Shown here piece by piece: positions 21,409-31,982 of a DNA stretch of 64,000 bases. A model generated the notes under the pieces. The model was given only the letters and a program-made list of their open reading frames with translations. It did no database searches and was not told the DNA's origin. The translations under genes were made by a program, and so were the position numbers. The stretch spans positions 8,587,835 through 8,651,834 of the forward strand of contig OZ038527.1 in the NCBI GenBank assembly GCA_964036665.1, given 5' to 3'. Source of the DNA: Gordius sp. MW1. Taxonomy: Eukaryota > Nematomorpha > Gordioida > Gordea > Gordiidae. Position 1 is the first letter of the stretch. The number at the start of each line of letters is the position of its first letter.

Positions 21409-22505
21409 TATAAGTCACTTGATACAAAATTTTCATAATTATCAGGGATGCTATAATTCATGGCTTTTGCTTTAAAACATTTAGATAGTCATAATAAAAT
21501 AATTGGATTGTTTTCTTCCATCTCTTATTACTAAGTTGGATATCAAATAATGAGATTTTTGAGTATTCCCTCATCTTAATAATGTGTAGACACAGTAATA
21601 AAATTGCTAATTGGAATCCACATGAGCATGTAGTTGTAAACATCTATCAAAAAGTGATCTGAAATTTTCGTTATAGAATTAATCTCATTTGATTTGCTCC
21701 AGCAAAAGGTTGAAGGAATAATTAGTCAATAAATCACAAAAGCAAGATTCTGCACTCTCAGGTAAAAACACTTGTGTGCCTAGAGTTTAATTCCATCACT
21801 CTTTAGTGACCTCTCTCGATGTCCTATGAATTTATACAAAGAAAAAATTGAGAAAAAATTCATTCAATGATGAATACTTTTTGATTATAGTTTTGAGAAT
21901 TCTATTATGAAATTCTTGATTGTTGGTAAAATTTAAAAAGTTTAAGGTTGAACTCCTACATCAAACTTGTATGGAACAAGCGAATGAAACTATTGTTTTA
22001 TCTTAAATGAAACAAAAATCCCACATCCATTTCTTTGAGCTGAGCATTGCCTCAACCATTATTCAAAAATAATATTTGATATTATGTGGATCGGAAAAAT
22101 TAAAAAATGGCAGATTTAAAAAATGAAGTGCAAGGCTTGTTATTATTTGTAAACAATAACATAAAAATTAATGAACGCGATATTGCGCTCAGGAATGGAA
22201 CGTTTAAGAAATGCGTTTTTACGATTTGTTATTTATCACGAACCGGGGTCAAGTTAGCAGAACGATGAAAAGTAGCAGAAAAATATTTTTTTAGATTATC
22301 AATATATTAGAATTAAATCTCAAATGGGCAGGGAATGATGTGCAAATAACCCTAACTTTAACCCTAACCTAAAACGCCCTAAAACATTAACCCTAACCCT
22401 TCTGACCAATCTTGATCTGATCAATTTGGCTGCTTTTTTTCTGCTACTTTGACCGGGTGCCTTTATCACTTTGAATCGAGAATACATAGCCTAGGCCTTG
22501 GTGGC
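21409..22505 (-). repeat. Large inverted duplication, arm 2
   Basis: It reads as the reverse complement of arm 1 (5455-6146 and 18972-19110), ending at CATAGCCTAGG near 22490-22505. It is interrupted only by the 222-bp MITE at 22240-22461 and, at its inner end, by H2. It still has 30 bases near 21610-21640 that arm 1 lost (near 6090). Confidence 0.8.
22240..22461. mobile_element. 222-bp MITE with 8-bp target duplication and telomere-like repeats
   Basis: TTTATCAC flanks it at 22232-22239 and 22462-22469. Arm 1 holds the empty site (AAGTGATAAATAAC, 5484-5497). The ends are imperfect inverted repeats sharing GGTCAA and TAGCAG. The middle (22340-22405) carries several TAACCCTAA motifs. There is no coding capacity. 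The 8-bp duplication suggests hAT mobilisation. Confidence 0.8.
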
Positions 22506-22844
22506 CCGACCGATGTTAAACAATCCTGAATTTTGGACTATATTTGCGATCTGAAAATTGCGATTTCTTTCAGTCCAAAAAATAACGAAGTGATGTTATT
22601 ATTTTTGTAATCGAAGACCACGTGATTCCTACTTTAGCGCAAATTTTAAGACGCAATATACAATTACGATCTTCATAATTGCAAAACGATATTTATTATC
22701 AAATACATTTGCAAGACTTAATAATATTACAATGGTAAGATTTTAAATGTCAGCAAATATCAATGATAGAATTTTCGTTGGAAATCATCTTGTGTCTTTG
22801 ATGGATCTTGTGGGTAAACAAAGCTTGCCAGAATTGGCAACTAC

Positions 22845-22962
22845 TGTAGTATTTATTTACGATATGGAATTATAACAACCGGACAATAGTAATGTATTTA
22901 GAACAAGGAAAACATATGTAACATAAAATATATACACAAGGAACGCTTAACAATATATTACA
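22845..22962 (-). repeat. E3 3' LTR
   Basis: It starts TGTAGTATTTATTTACG and ends AACAATATATTACA on the plus strand, identical to the right LTR. Its small size (118 bp) is comparable with the 107-bp LTR of the related E2' copy. Confidence 0.92.
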
Positions 22963-22977
22963 ATAGTCCCCCCTAAG

Positions 22978-25932
22978 TTAATAATATTCTTCATCGTATC
23001 TTCTTGGAGATTGGCGTCGTCGCTGCGGTCGTGGACTAATTGCCGTGGTTACTTGTTCTCGTACTTCCCTCTCGTCATCACCCCCTATCCAGTTCGTTAC
23101 ATTCCCCAATGCTCTTCTTAACTGGTCTGCATGCTTCCGCTTTACTCGCCCTTCTGCCCAAACATCGTAGGACCAATCATTCTTTTTGTGATTCACTACT
23201 CCAGCGTGCCAACCCTTTTCCATTTCATTTTTTACCCATACTTTATCTCCTTCCTCAAAGGTACGGTAAAAAGCCTTCCTATCGTGATAATATTGCTGCT
23301 TCCACATATTATCTATTGTTATCTCTCTACCTGATCGACGTAGCTGGTCCAAGGAGGACCTTATTCTTCTTTTGAACATTAGTTCACTAGGAGACACGCT
23401 GGTAGTATTATGGGGAGTCAGTCTATAAGTCATCAAGACTTGAGCAATCGACTTTTCTTCATCTCGATTTGTCTTAAAAGTAGAGTAAAACCGCATTTTC
23501 AAAGTCTTAATAAATCTTTCACATAAGCCATTAGATTTTGGGTGATATGGGGATGTCCGAACGTGTTTAATTCCGTTTGCTCTTGTGAAAATTGCGAATT
23601 CTTGTCCCGTAAATTGTCCCCCATTGTCCGTGACTATGACCCTAGGCACTCCTAACCGTGCAAACCATTCCCGCAACGCCTTGATAATTCCATCTGAATG
23701 TAGCGAATTTAAAATCCTTACTTCTGGCCATTTTGAATACGCATCTACTAATACTAGCCAATATTTGTGGTTAACTGGACCAGCCAAATCGATATGTACA
23801 CGGTCCATTGGCTCTTCCGTAGTAGGCCATAAATATAAGGGAGATTCGGCCATATTCGGTCGAGTTTGTTGGCAGCTTTGACACCTGTGAACAAAGTTTT
23901 CAATATCATCGCTAATATTTGGCCACCAACAATAAAATTTTGCTAGGTCAATCATGCCCGATATCCCTGGATGTCCGGTGTGCAAATTCTCGAGCACAGT
24001 TTGCTTGAAATTTTCTGGAACCACTAACCGATTTTGCCAGTAAAGTAAATTATTTTCAACGGATAATTCATTTTTCTTTGGGTAAAATAACTTACGAATA
24101 GTTGCATCGTTGGCAGGTTTGCTCCAATTGCAATCCCTCCTTGTTCCTTCCACCAACGTCTTCCTATCAAATTCTAAATCTTCAATCATGTGTATGTGAA
24201 TGTCTTCACTAACATCTACAAGGGTAGGTAACCGCGATAATGAATCTGCTATTTGGTTCCTATCACCAGATATATACTCAACTTTAAAATCGTATGCCAT
24301 TAATTTTGTACTCCATCTTTGTAATCGCAAGTTGCAATTGTGATGATGTCCCTGGCGACCAAATATATATTGTAAAGGTCGGTGATCTGTTCTCAATACG
24401 AATGTTCTCCCATATAGGTATTGATGGAATTTATTAACAGCATATATGATACCTAAAGCTTCTTTATCAATAGTGGAATATTCTTTTTCTGCCGGGGTTA
24501 AAACTCTTGATGCATACGCTATGGGCTTTTCTTTCCCATCAGGCTCCACGTGCATAAGTACCGCCCCCAGTCCTGTATCACATGCATCTGTGTATAAAAC
24601 TATTGGTTTATTTAATGAATAAGGAACCACACTATCTTCTTTTGATATTAGGGTCTTTAATTTATCAAAACATTTTTCTTCCTCTATTCCCCATTCCCAT
24701 TTAGAGTCCTTTTTTAGAAGGTTGTGTAATGTGACGCATTGTGGTTGAAGCATCGGTATAAATCTTCCTACATAATTCAATAACCCTAAAAATCCTTTGA
24801 GTTCAGACTTGTTTGTTGGTCTTTTGCAGTCCCTTAAGGCCTAAATTTTCTCTTCCGTAGGTTGAATGCCTTTAGAACTAATTTTATGACCTAAGTAGAC
24901 AACGGAATCTTGAAGGAACTTTATTTTACTCGGGGTTGTAGTTATCCCTACTTCTTCAAAACGTTTTAATACTTCTTTAATATTTGACACATGTTGTTCG
25001 TCATTTATTCCCGTTATTATAATGTCATCTATAAACACTGCCGTGTTGGGAATTCCATATAAAAGGTTGCTTATATACCTCTGAAATATTAAAGGGGCAA
25101 CCTTGATTCCAAATGGTAGTCTGCGATAACGATATAATCCTAAGTGTGTTGCAATTGTAAGTAACCTTGCACTCCGTTCAGACATTTTCAACTGCAAGAA
25201 TGCGTCTTTTAAATCGATGACGGTAAATTTATTGCCTCCAATCAGTTTTGCTGTAACATCTTCAAAAGTAGGCAACGTATCCCCAACATCGTACAAATAA
25301 TCATTTAATGTGACTTTGAAGTTTCCACATATCCTGATTGATTTATCTTTCTTATAACGGTTTACGGTAGGTGTGCACCATTGAATTGCGGTGTTTGAAT
25401 CAACCTTTTCGATTACATCTTCTTCCAATAATCTTTTAATCTCTTTTTTAATGGCCTCCCTCATTGGAAAAGGTACCCTACGCGGGGGCAAACTTATAGG
25501 CCTATAAGGGGTTTTTAAATGTAAATCTACCAAAAAATTGTTTACTACGCCCAATTTCTCTGAAAATACTTTGGGAAATTGATCAATCAAATTTTCTAAC
25601 TTAATTTGTCGAATATAAATATTTTTTGGCAGTTCAAATCCAAATTTTAAAATTTCAGGCAACCCTAATATTAAATCACCTTCATTGACTACTATCACAT
25701 AGATGTCAAAACATTTATCATTAATTTGCCCTTTAACTAAACACCTACCTAAAGTTTTGATATTATAATTTCCATAACCTAATATGCTAGTAGCCTGAGC
25801 AGCTGTATAAAACTCAAAATTATAAGGTTTCCCATTTAATATTGCTCTAACCAAAGCTCTATTGATTTTATAAGTTTTAATAAATCTAATGTAATTGTTA
25901 TCATTTCCTCTATTTAAATAATTCCCATTCAT
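22978..25932 (-). pseudogene. E3 pol: protease, RT, RNase H, integrase
   Basis: Two large frames on the minus strand. The upper one (24841-25932) carries a protease region in which the expected D-T/S-G active site reads FYTAAQ, and an RT with VFIDDIIITG, the intact DD pair. A TAG at 24841-24843 ends it. The same frame resumes at once and runs as a 600-residue frame (22978-24780) with RNase H (LYTDACDTGLGAV, RTDHRPL), an integrase finger (CQSCQQTRP), the core motif VTDNGGQF and the C-terminus ending YDEEYY. The lost protease aspartate and the stop make it defective. Confidence 0.88.
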
Positions 25933-25984
25933 TTCCTTATTGAAATTCTTAAATTTATAATAAGAATTATTTTTATTTAAATGA

Positions 25985-26615
25985 CAAAACCTAGCTATAT
26001 GACCTGTTTCTTACAATTAAAACATATCAGCTCACTATAGTTATTATTTTGACCTTTTACAATTTTATTAATATCATTATGTATGACCTTATCCTCTACT
26101 TAATCCCTTGCTCTTTCATAACTTATAGCTAATTCATATACAGTTTTGAATTTTAGCTTTTCATCTCCATCTTTACCTTCTGGAAACCTGATCCTGATTT
26201 CATTTTCTACTCTGCTATTGTCTAAATTTAATAAGAACCCATCCCTTAACATTTCATCTTCATCATCATAATTGCATTTTGTTATTAACCCCTAAAGTTT
26301 TTGAGCATACTCCTCAATTGAATCTGTACCTCTTCTACATCTTAAAAAACTTAGTCTCGAAAAAAAAATAGAATTTTTACTCTTAAATAATAATTTTAAA
26401 TTAATTACTAATTCATCAAAAGTGCAGTTATTAATAAGTTTCGGATATACCTTAAGCTTTAACTTTTTCAGGGTAGGGAGGCCAATGAATGTTATGAGAT
26501 ATTTCTTCTTGTTCTCCGGCGCGACTTCTTTAATTTCCATGGCATTCTCCAACACTAACAGCCAATCTTCTATGTCTACTTGATCTGTGAATTCTTCTAT
26601 TTTGACCAGCGCCAT
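25985..26615 (-). pseudogene. E3 gag
   Basis: The frame starts MALVKIEEFTDQVDIEDWLL at 26615, two bases inside the LTR, and ends at a TAG at 26292-26294 after SIEEYAQKL. Further gag sequence continues to a CCHC-type knuckle at about 25985-26030 (CFNCKK...GH...FCH), which a one-base deletion puts out of frame. The primer-binding site lies inside the first codons. Confidence 0.8.
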
Positions 26616-26616
26616 T

Positions 26617-26734
26617 TGTAGTATTTATTTACGATATGGAATTATAACAACCGGACAATAGTAATGTATTTAGAACAAGGAAAACATATGTAACATAAAA
26701 TATATACACAAGGAACGCTTAACAATATATTACA
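26617..26734 (-). repeat. E3 5' LTR
   Basis: Identical to 22845-22962. It is followed by the target duplication ACTAC and the rest of the gene X first exon. Confidence 0.92.
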
Positions 26735-27466
26735 ACTACCATGTCCCAATTTAAAGGTAATGATTAAACATATAACCTGCAATCTTATAGGCATCCTTAA
26801 GTCTATTACTGAAACAAAAGAACATGATCTTAATGTGCCAAATATAGACTTAGCATCAACTAATTAATAATTCTCATTTTAATTTCTGTTTTTAGACGAA
26901 ACCCATATTTCAGTTAGCAAATATACAGGTTTATTTGTCTTTAATAACTCAATATTTTATTAGTTTCTTTTAGATTTCAACAATGTGCTATTGCCACCAA
27001 AACTTATTCAGAAATATGGAAGGACTCAACAACTTAAAAGCAAGTTTTATATAAGCAAATAAATATTTTTAAATCTAGATTTTATTAGGACCCCTAAGGT
27101 TGTTGAAGAAAATGTGTGGGATGTGAAGAACACTATTATAGGTAACGAATGTTGAAATATTTTTTAGTTAAAGAAAACATACCAGCAACTGTCAATATGA
27201 AATCAAGAAAAATTTTTCCTAATCTTATAATTTATGAATACTACAACAAACTTTGTACAAATTTAATGTTTAATAAAAAAGTAGAAAAAGAATATACATC
27301 ATATTAATCAAAATTTGAGATCATTTCAAGTTTTTTCTTCTTTGCTTCATTTTTAACAAGCTAAATTGTAAACGAGAAATGTAATACATGTAGTTTAATT
27401 ATATAGATAGCATGTATATGTGTTGTTTTCTAGACAATACAATAACTTACCAAAAGTTTAAAGGTA

Positions 27467-27846
27467 TGGTAGTTTGTATACCAATAAGAATATTTTACTA
27501 TAACACAAAGTATTAGTTGTTTATTATTATTATAACTCACATAAGAAGATACAGATCACACAAGATTATTAAGTAAGTAATGATATGAAGATATAGATCA
27601 CACAAGAATATTAGGTAAGTAATGATATGAAGATATAGATCACACAAGAATATTAGGTAAGTAATGATATGAATAGAGTATGCTGGAATAATGCGATTGT
27701 GGTAGCGATTTTGGGAAGGAATTGGGATGATGAATTTATGTGATTGTGGTAGCGATTTTGGGAGAAGGAAGTAATTCAAAAACTGTAATTGTCAATTGGT
27801 TACCTGCTCCTGGTTGCTTCATCTCGCCAATGTTTAAAACGCCACA
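27467..27846 (-). repeat. E4 left LTR (380 bp) with internal triplication
   Basis: It reads TGGTAGTTTG...AACGCCACA on the plus strand and is followed by the polypurine tract GGAAGGGGAGTAT (minus strand). Three tandem 42-bp units containing GATCACACAAGA lie at about 27542-27670. Because 42 is divisible by three they give an 80-residue open frame with a 14-residue repeat, which is not a gene. Confidence 0.9.
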
Positions 27847-27904
27847 ATACTCCCCTTCCAGATATATTTACGGTTTTAAATATATCGATAAAATTGGCTG
27901 AAAA

Positions 27905-30900
27905 TTATGTGCTGTATTCACGAAGGTTTTTCGGCCAATGGACCTTTCTGCCTTTTCTAGTTATTTTGGTTGGTTTTTCCACTTCTTGTGTCGGTGCCTC
28001 AGCTTGAGTTTCGTCGGCGGTCTGAAAGGATGGTTCCTCTCTGCTTAGATGGCAGGGTTTTAATCTGTCTATCGAGACAGAATCTCTTTTCCCATTTTTA
28101 TCAAGAACGAAGTACTTTGGTTCACGCTTCAATACTTTGAAGGGACCGTCGTACGTTGGAGAGAGTGGCTTCCGCACCGCGTCGTTTCTGATAAAGACGT
28201 GGGTTTTTTCGAACAGATCGCTCGCTGCTAACTTGCTCTTTTGATGTCGCATGGTGTTTTGGTATGGGATAAGGGATTTTAGCCATGGTTCTCTTCAGCT
28301 TGTCAACGAATTGATGTTGTAATGGATCGGGTTCGGTTTTCAGGAAAAAGTCTCCTGGTAGTCGGAAACTCGTACCGTAAACCAATTCCGCTGTTGATGC
28401 TCCTATGTCTTCTTTCATAGTTGTACGTAAACCTAATAATACCAATGGTAAAATTTCGTTCCACTTCGTCTCGCCGGCGGCTTTTAACGACTCTTTAAGT
28501 TGTCTGTGGAATCGTTCGACGAGTCCGTTTGCGGCGGGATGGTAGGCGGTTGTTTTGATATGTGTGCATCCTAAAAGATTGGAAAGTTCTCGGAAAAGAG
28601 ATGATTGAAACTGTGGTCCTCTGTCTGTGGTGATCGTATGCGGCACGCCAAAATTTGCAATCCAGTGCTCTATCAACTTTTTCGCGATCATCTCCGTGGA
28701 TGTATCATTCAAAGGAATAGCCATGGGCCATCTAGTGAAACGGTCCACTGCCGTTAATAAATGCGTATATCCGTTTGACGGTGGTAGTGGTCCTACCAAG
28801 TCGATGTGTATGTGTGCGAAACGGGCGTCGGGTTGAGCAAAGGTTCCAGGTACCGTAACTGTGTGTCGGTAAACCTTGCTTTGTTGACATCTTATGCAAG
28901 TTCTTGCCCATCTAACAACGTCTTTGTTTATTGACGGCCAGACTACTCGATTTGTAATTAGTTTTAGAGTTGCGCGTATACCTGGGTGTGATATCAATGG
29001 AAATGATCAAATACATTTCTCCTAAGTGGTTCTGGTATCACCGGTCGAGGCTTTGTGGTTGAGAGGTCACACAGGACTTGGCTATCCGATCCGGGAATGG
29101 GTATTAGTTGTAACTTTAGGGATGATGAGTTTTTTAGACCTTCTAAGGATTCATCTGCCTTCTGATATTTGCTAATTTCCTCCAAATCCGGAATTCCTGG
29201 TAATTTAATAGAATCTATTTCCATCCGGGATAGAGCGTCCGCTACTGTGTTGCTTTCGCCTTTAATGAATCGTATGTCAGTAGTATACTGCGAGATGAGG
29301 TCTAACTGTCTTGTTTCTCTTGGAGAATACTGGTCGGGTTTTGCGTTGAATGCGTGGGTGAGTGGTTTATGGTCGGTATAGATGGTGAAATTACGACCTT
29401 CTAAGATATGGCGGAAATGCTTTATGGCCAAATAAATTGCGAGGAGTTCGCGACCAAAAGTACTGTACCGGGTCTGGGTGGGTTGTAATTTCGATGAGAA
29501 AAATGCTAGTGGGTATACCTTGTCCGAAATGGTTTGCTCCAAAACTGCTCCGACCGCCGTGTCTGATGCATCGGTGGTCAGTGTGATTTTTGTAAGGGGG
29601 TCCGTATTCAAAAAGGTAAGTGTGGTAAAATTCACTAATGCTGCTTTTGCCTCTTTGAACGCCTTGACCTGAACGTCGTTGCAGGTTACGGACTTTTTGG
29701 ACTTCTTCAGCAACTCGGTCAGAGGTTGGAGGGTTCGGGAAATTCCGGGTAGAAATCTCCGATAGAAATTAATCATACCTAGAAATCTCCGGAGCTTCTT
29801 TAGTGAATCAGGTAAGGGAAACTCGTTGATGTCCTTGACTTTGTCGAGCAGTGGGGCAATACCGGTGCTTGATACCTGGTGTCCGAGAAATTCGAGTTCA
29901 CCAACTCCGAATTTGCACTTCGCAGGGTTGATTCTCAGATCGTACTCTTGCAATCGTTGAAAAACGATTCTCAAGTGCTGTTCGTGTTCCTGCTCCGACG
30001 CGCTGGCTATGAGGATATCATCGATGTACGCGTAAACGCAATCTAATCCTCTTAGGACTTCATCAATGAATCGTTGGAACGTCTGTGCTGCGTTTTTTAG
30101 TCCGAACGGCATTCTTGCGAATTCGTACAGGCCGAAAGGTGTTGTGACGGCTGTTTTGCATACGTCCTTTGGCGCAACGGGGATGTGATGGTACGCTCTC
30201 ACGAGGTCCAGCTTGGAGAATATGATTTTGTTGTGAAGATTGGCAGTGAAATCGTGTATGTGTGGTATAGGATACCTGTCCGGTATTGTGACTTTATTCA
30301 GGCCTCTGTAGTCTCCACAAGGCCTCCAATCGCCTGTCTTTTTGGCGGGTAAATGCAATGGAGCTGCCCAGTTGCTTTCTGATTTCTGAATGATTCCTAA
30401 CTCTAACATATATTCGAATTCTTTTTTCGCGACATTCAACTTTTCCGCCGTTAGTCTTCTTGGACGTGCGTACTGAGCTGGTTCTTTCGTTAATATGTGG
30501 TGGAGTACATCATGTGGTGGAATCTGTCGGTTGAAGTTTAGAGGGGATATGAGTGATGGAAATTCGTGCAGAATTGCATCGAATTTTGTGCCGTGATTGC
30601 TGAGTGCATCACGGATACCGAATGTCTGATGTGGTGAAGTTGTGCCCTTGGATGATAGCTGGGTAGTACTATCTATGAGTCGTTTGTTGTTGATGTCCAC
30701 AACCAACTTATAGTGATGTAATAAGTCAGCTCCAATTATGGGGGTGTGTACGTCTGCGACTAAAAATACCCATTTGAATTCCCGTCGCAAGCCAAGGTCT
30801 AAACTTAATACGACTTGTCCGTAGGTGTGTATGTTGGTTTGGTTAGCCGCTTGTAGAGTTGAGCCATGCGGGATCAATGGATGTTTGGGAGGGGGTGGGA

Positions 30901-30997
30901 TGACGCTAACTTCAGTGCCTGTGTCGACGAGATATTTCCGTTGGGTGGACCGGTCGAATAAATAGAATAGGCGGCTGGAAGTACGGCCGTTTCCCAT
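27905..30997 (-). pseudogene. E4 left-arm pol: protease, RT, RNase H, integrase
   Basis: A 667-residue frame (28994-30997) contains the retropepsin site [12 protein letters not shown] with [11 protein letters not shown], and RNase H ([21 protein letters not shown]). A one-base shift at about 28994 leads to the integrase frame (28122-28997) with the finger CIRCQQSKVYRH and core DRGPQFQ. A second shift near 28230 leads to the C-terminus (27905-28252; PLSPTYDGPFKVLKREPKYF). Sequence is close to E1 but clearly a separate lineage. All catalytic motifs are present, but two frameshifts break the polyprotein. Confidence 0.9.
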
Positions 30998-31020
30998 TGT
31001 CGCCCATATGGGACGGCCCG

Positions 31021-31419
31021 TCAGTTTTTTTGTTGGGAGTTGGTGTTAAAATTGCATGGCTGCATGCACTTCCTGGCTTCCTTTCCAAATTTATAATGGT
31101 ACCAACATGTGTCAGTTGGGCGTTGTCTGGATGATGACCTAGATCTGCTTGACCTTCTCCATGTCGTCCTACTGTCATTGGGGTTGCCTGTTAATTGATT
31201 CACTCTGAGTTCTAATTGTGACACAACTTTGATCAGTTCCTGCATTTCGTTTGTTTGAGTATTGGGAATAGGAATATTGGGAATCAGAATATTGGGAGTA
31301 GAGTTATTTGGAGTGAGGTTATAGGGAGTAGCTACTGATGCTAAGCTGCTGACTCTGAACGTTTCGTGAATCCTATCGGCGACTTCTGCTATACGATCCA
31401 GTGATTGGTCATCTCCCAT
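31021..31419 (-). pseudogene. E4 left-arm gag, C-terminal part
   Basis: It starts at the palindrome centre (MGDDQSLDRIAEVADRIHET) and ends with a CHCC finger (CWYHYKFGKEARKCMQPC, spacing C-x2-H-x9-C-x3-C) and QQKN stop. The N-terminal half of Gag is absent because the palindrome folds here. Confidence 0.88.
31024..31030 (-). promoter_or_regulatory. Slippery heptamer, E4 left arm
   Basis: A AAA AAC in the gag zero frame, followed directly by the gag TGA. Protease continues in the -1 frame. The mirror copy is at 31950-31956 on the plus strand. Confidence 0.7.
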
Positions 31420-31420
31420 A

Positions 31421-31959
31421 TATTCCTAGGAGACCGCACCCCATCCCAATTGGTAAGATACTTAAAATCTCGTTTAGGTAATAATGTGATGGACGAAAAG
31501 ATTTTAAAAAGCCTCTGGATGGATAAGCTACCCCAACATGTGGTAAGCATCTTGGCTACTATGGGAGATGACCAATCACTGGATCGTATAGCAGAAGTCG
31601 CCGATAGGATTCACGAAACGTTCAGAGTCAGCAGCTTAGCATCAGTAGCTACTCCCTATAACCTCACTCCAAATAACTCTACTCCCAATATTCTGATTCT
31701 TAATATTCCTATTCCCAATACTCAAACAAACGAAATGCAGGAACTGATCAAAGTTGTGTCACAATTAGAACTCAGAGTGAATCAATTAACAGGCAACCCC
31801 AATGACAGTAGGACGACATGGAGAAGGTCAAGCAGATCTAGGTCATCATCCAGACAACGCCCAACTGACACATGTTGGTACCATTATAAATTTGGAAAGG
31901 AAGCCAGGAAGTGCATGCAGCCATGCAATTTTAACACCAACTCCCAACAAAAAAACTGA
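31421..31959 (+). pseudogene. E4 right-arm gag, larger fragment
   Basis: It begins IFLGDRTPSQLVRYLKSRLG, 140 bases further upstream in gag than the left arm, and runs through the same CHCC finger to QQKN stop. The part before MGDDQ is the single-copy loop of the palindrome. Confidence 0.88.
31950..31956 (+). promoter_or_regulatory. Slippery heptamer, E4 right arm
   Basis: A AAA AAC followed by TGA, identical in arrangement to the left arm and to E1. Confidence 0.7.
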
Positions 31960-31982
31960 CGGGCCGTCCCATATGGGCGACA

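Larger units (their letters stand above)
22845..26734 (-). mobile_element. Mag-type gypsy retrotransposon E3 with identical LTRs
   Basis: A 3.89-kb element on the minus strand. Its two 118-bp LTRs (22845-22962 and 26617-26734) read identically and are flanked by the 5-bp duplication ACTAC (22840-22844, 26735-26739). A polypurine tract (TTAGGGGGGACTAT) adjoins the left LTR. The primer site TGGCGCTGGTC overlaps the gag start codon. Identical LTRs imply a recent insertion, yet the coding part holds stops and frameshifts, so it was probably copied from an already defective source by enzymes of another element. It interrupts the first exon of gene X. Confidence 0.92.
22747..27307 (+). pseudogene. 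Unidentified spliced gene (gene X), first exon split by gypsy element E3
   Basis: I do not recognise the protein. A frame from ATG 22747 (MSANINDRIFVGNHLVSLMD) runs to 22844, is interrupted by E3, and resumes at 26740-26756 in the same frame once one target-site copy is discounted. A 34-nt GT-AG intron leads to an exon at 26791 (ILKSITETKEHDLNVPN). Later exon-like pieces are at about 26895-26927 (HISVSKYT), 26974-27039 (DFNNVLLPPKLIQKYGRTQQ), about 27078-27140 (TPKVVEENVWDVKNTII, after a possible GC-AG intron) and 27169-27307 (KENIPATVNMKSRK...KEYTSY, stop). The splice between the second and third pieces is not resolved. With E3 in place no normal product is expected. Confidence 0.45.

Noticed and set aside
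22340-22405. Interstitial telomere from TAACCC repeats
   Set aside because: The block is short, irregular and entirely inside a MITE with its own target duplication.
27537-27779. 80-residue open frame with a 14-residue repeat, also at 33358-33600
   Set aside because: It lies wholly in the E4 LTRs and results from the 42-bp tandem units being a multiple of three.
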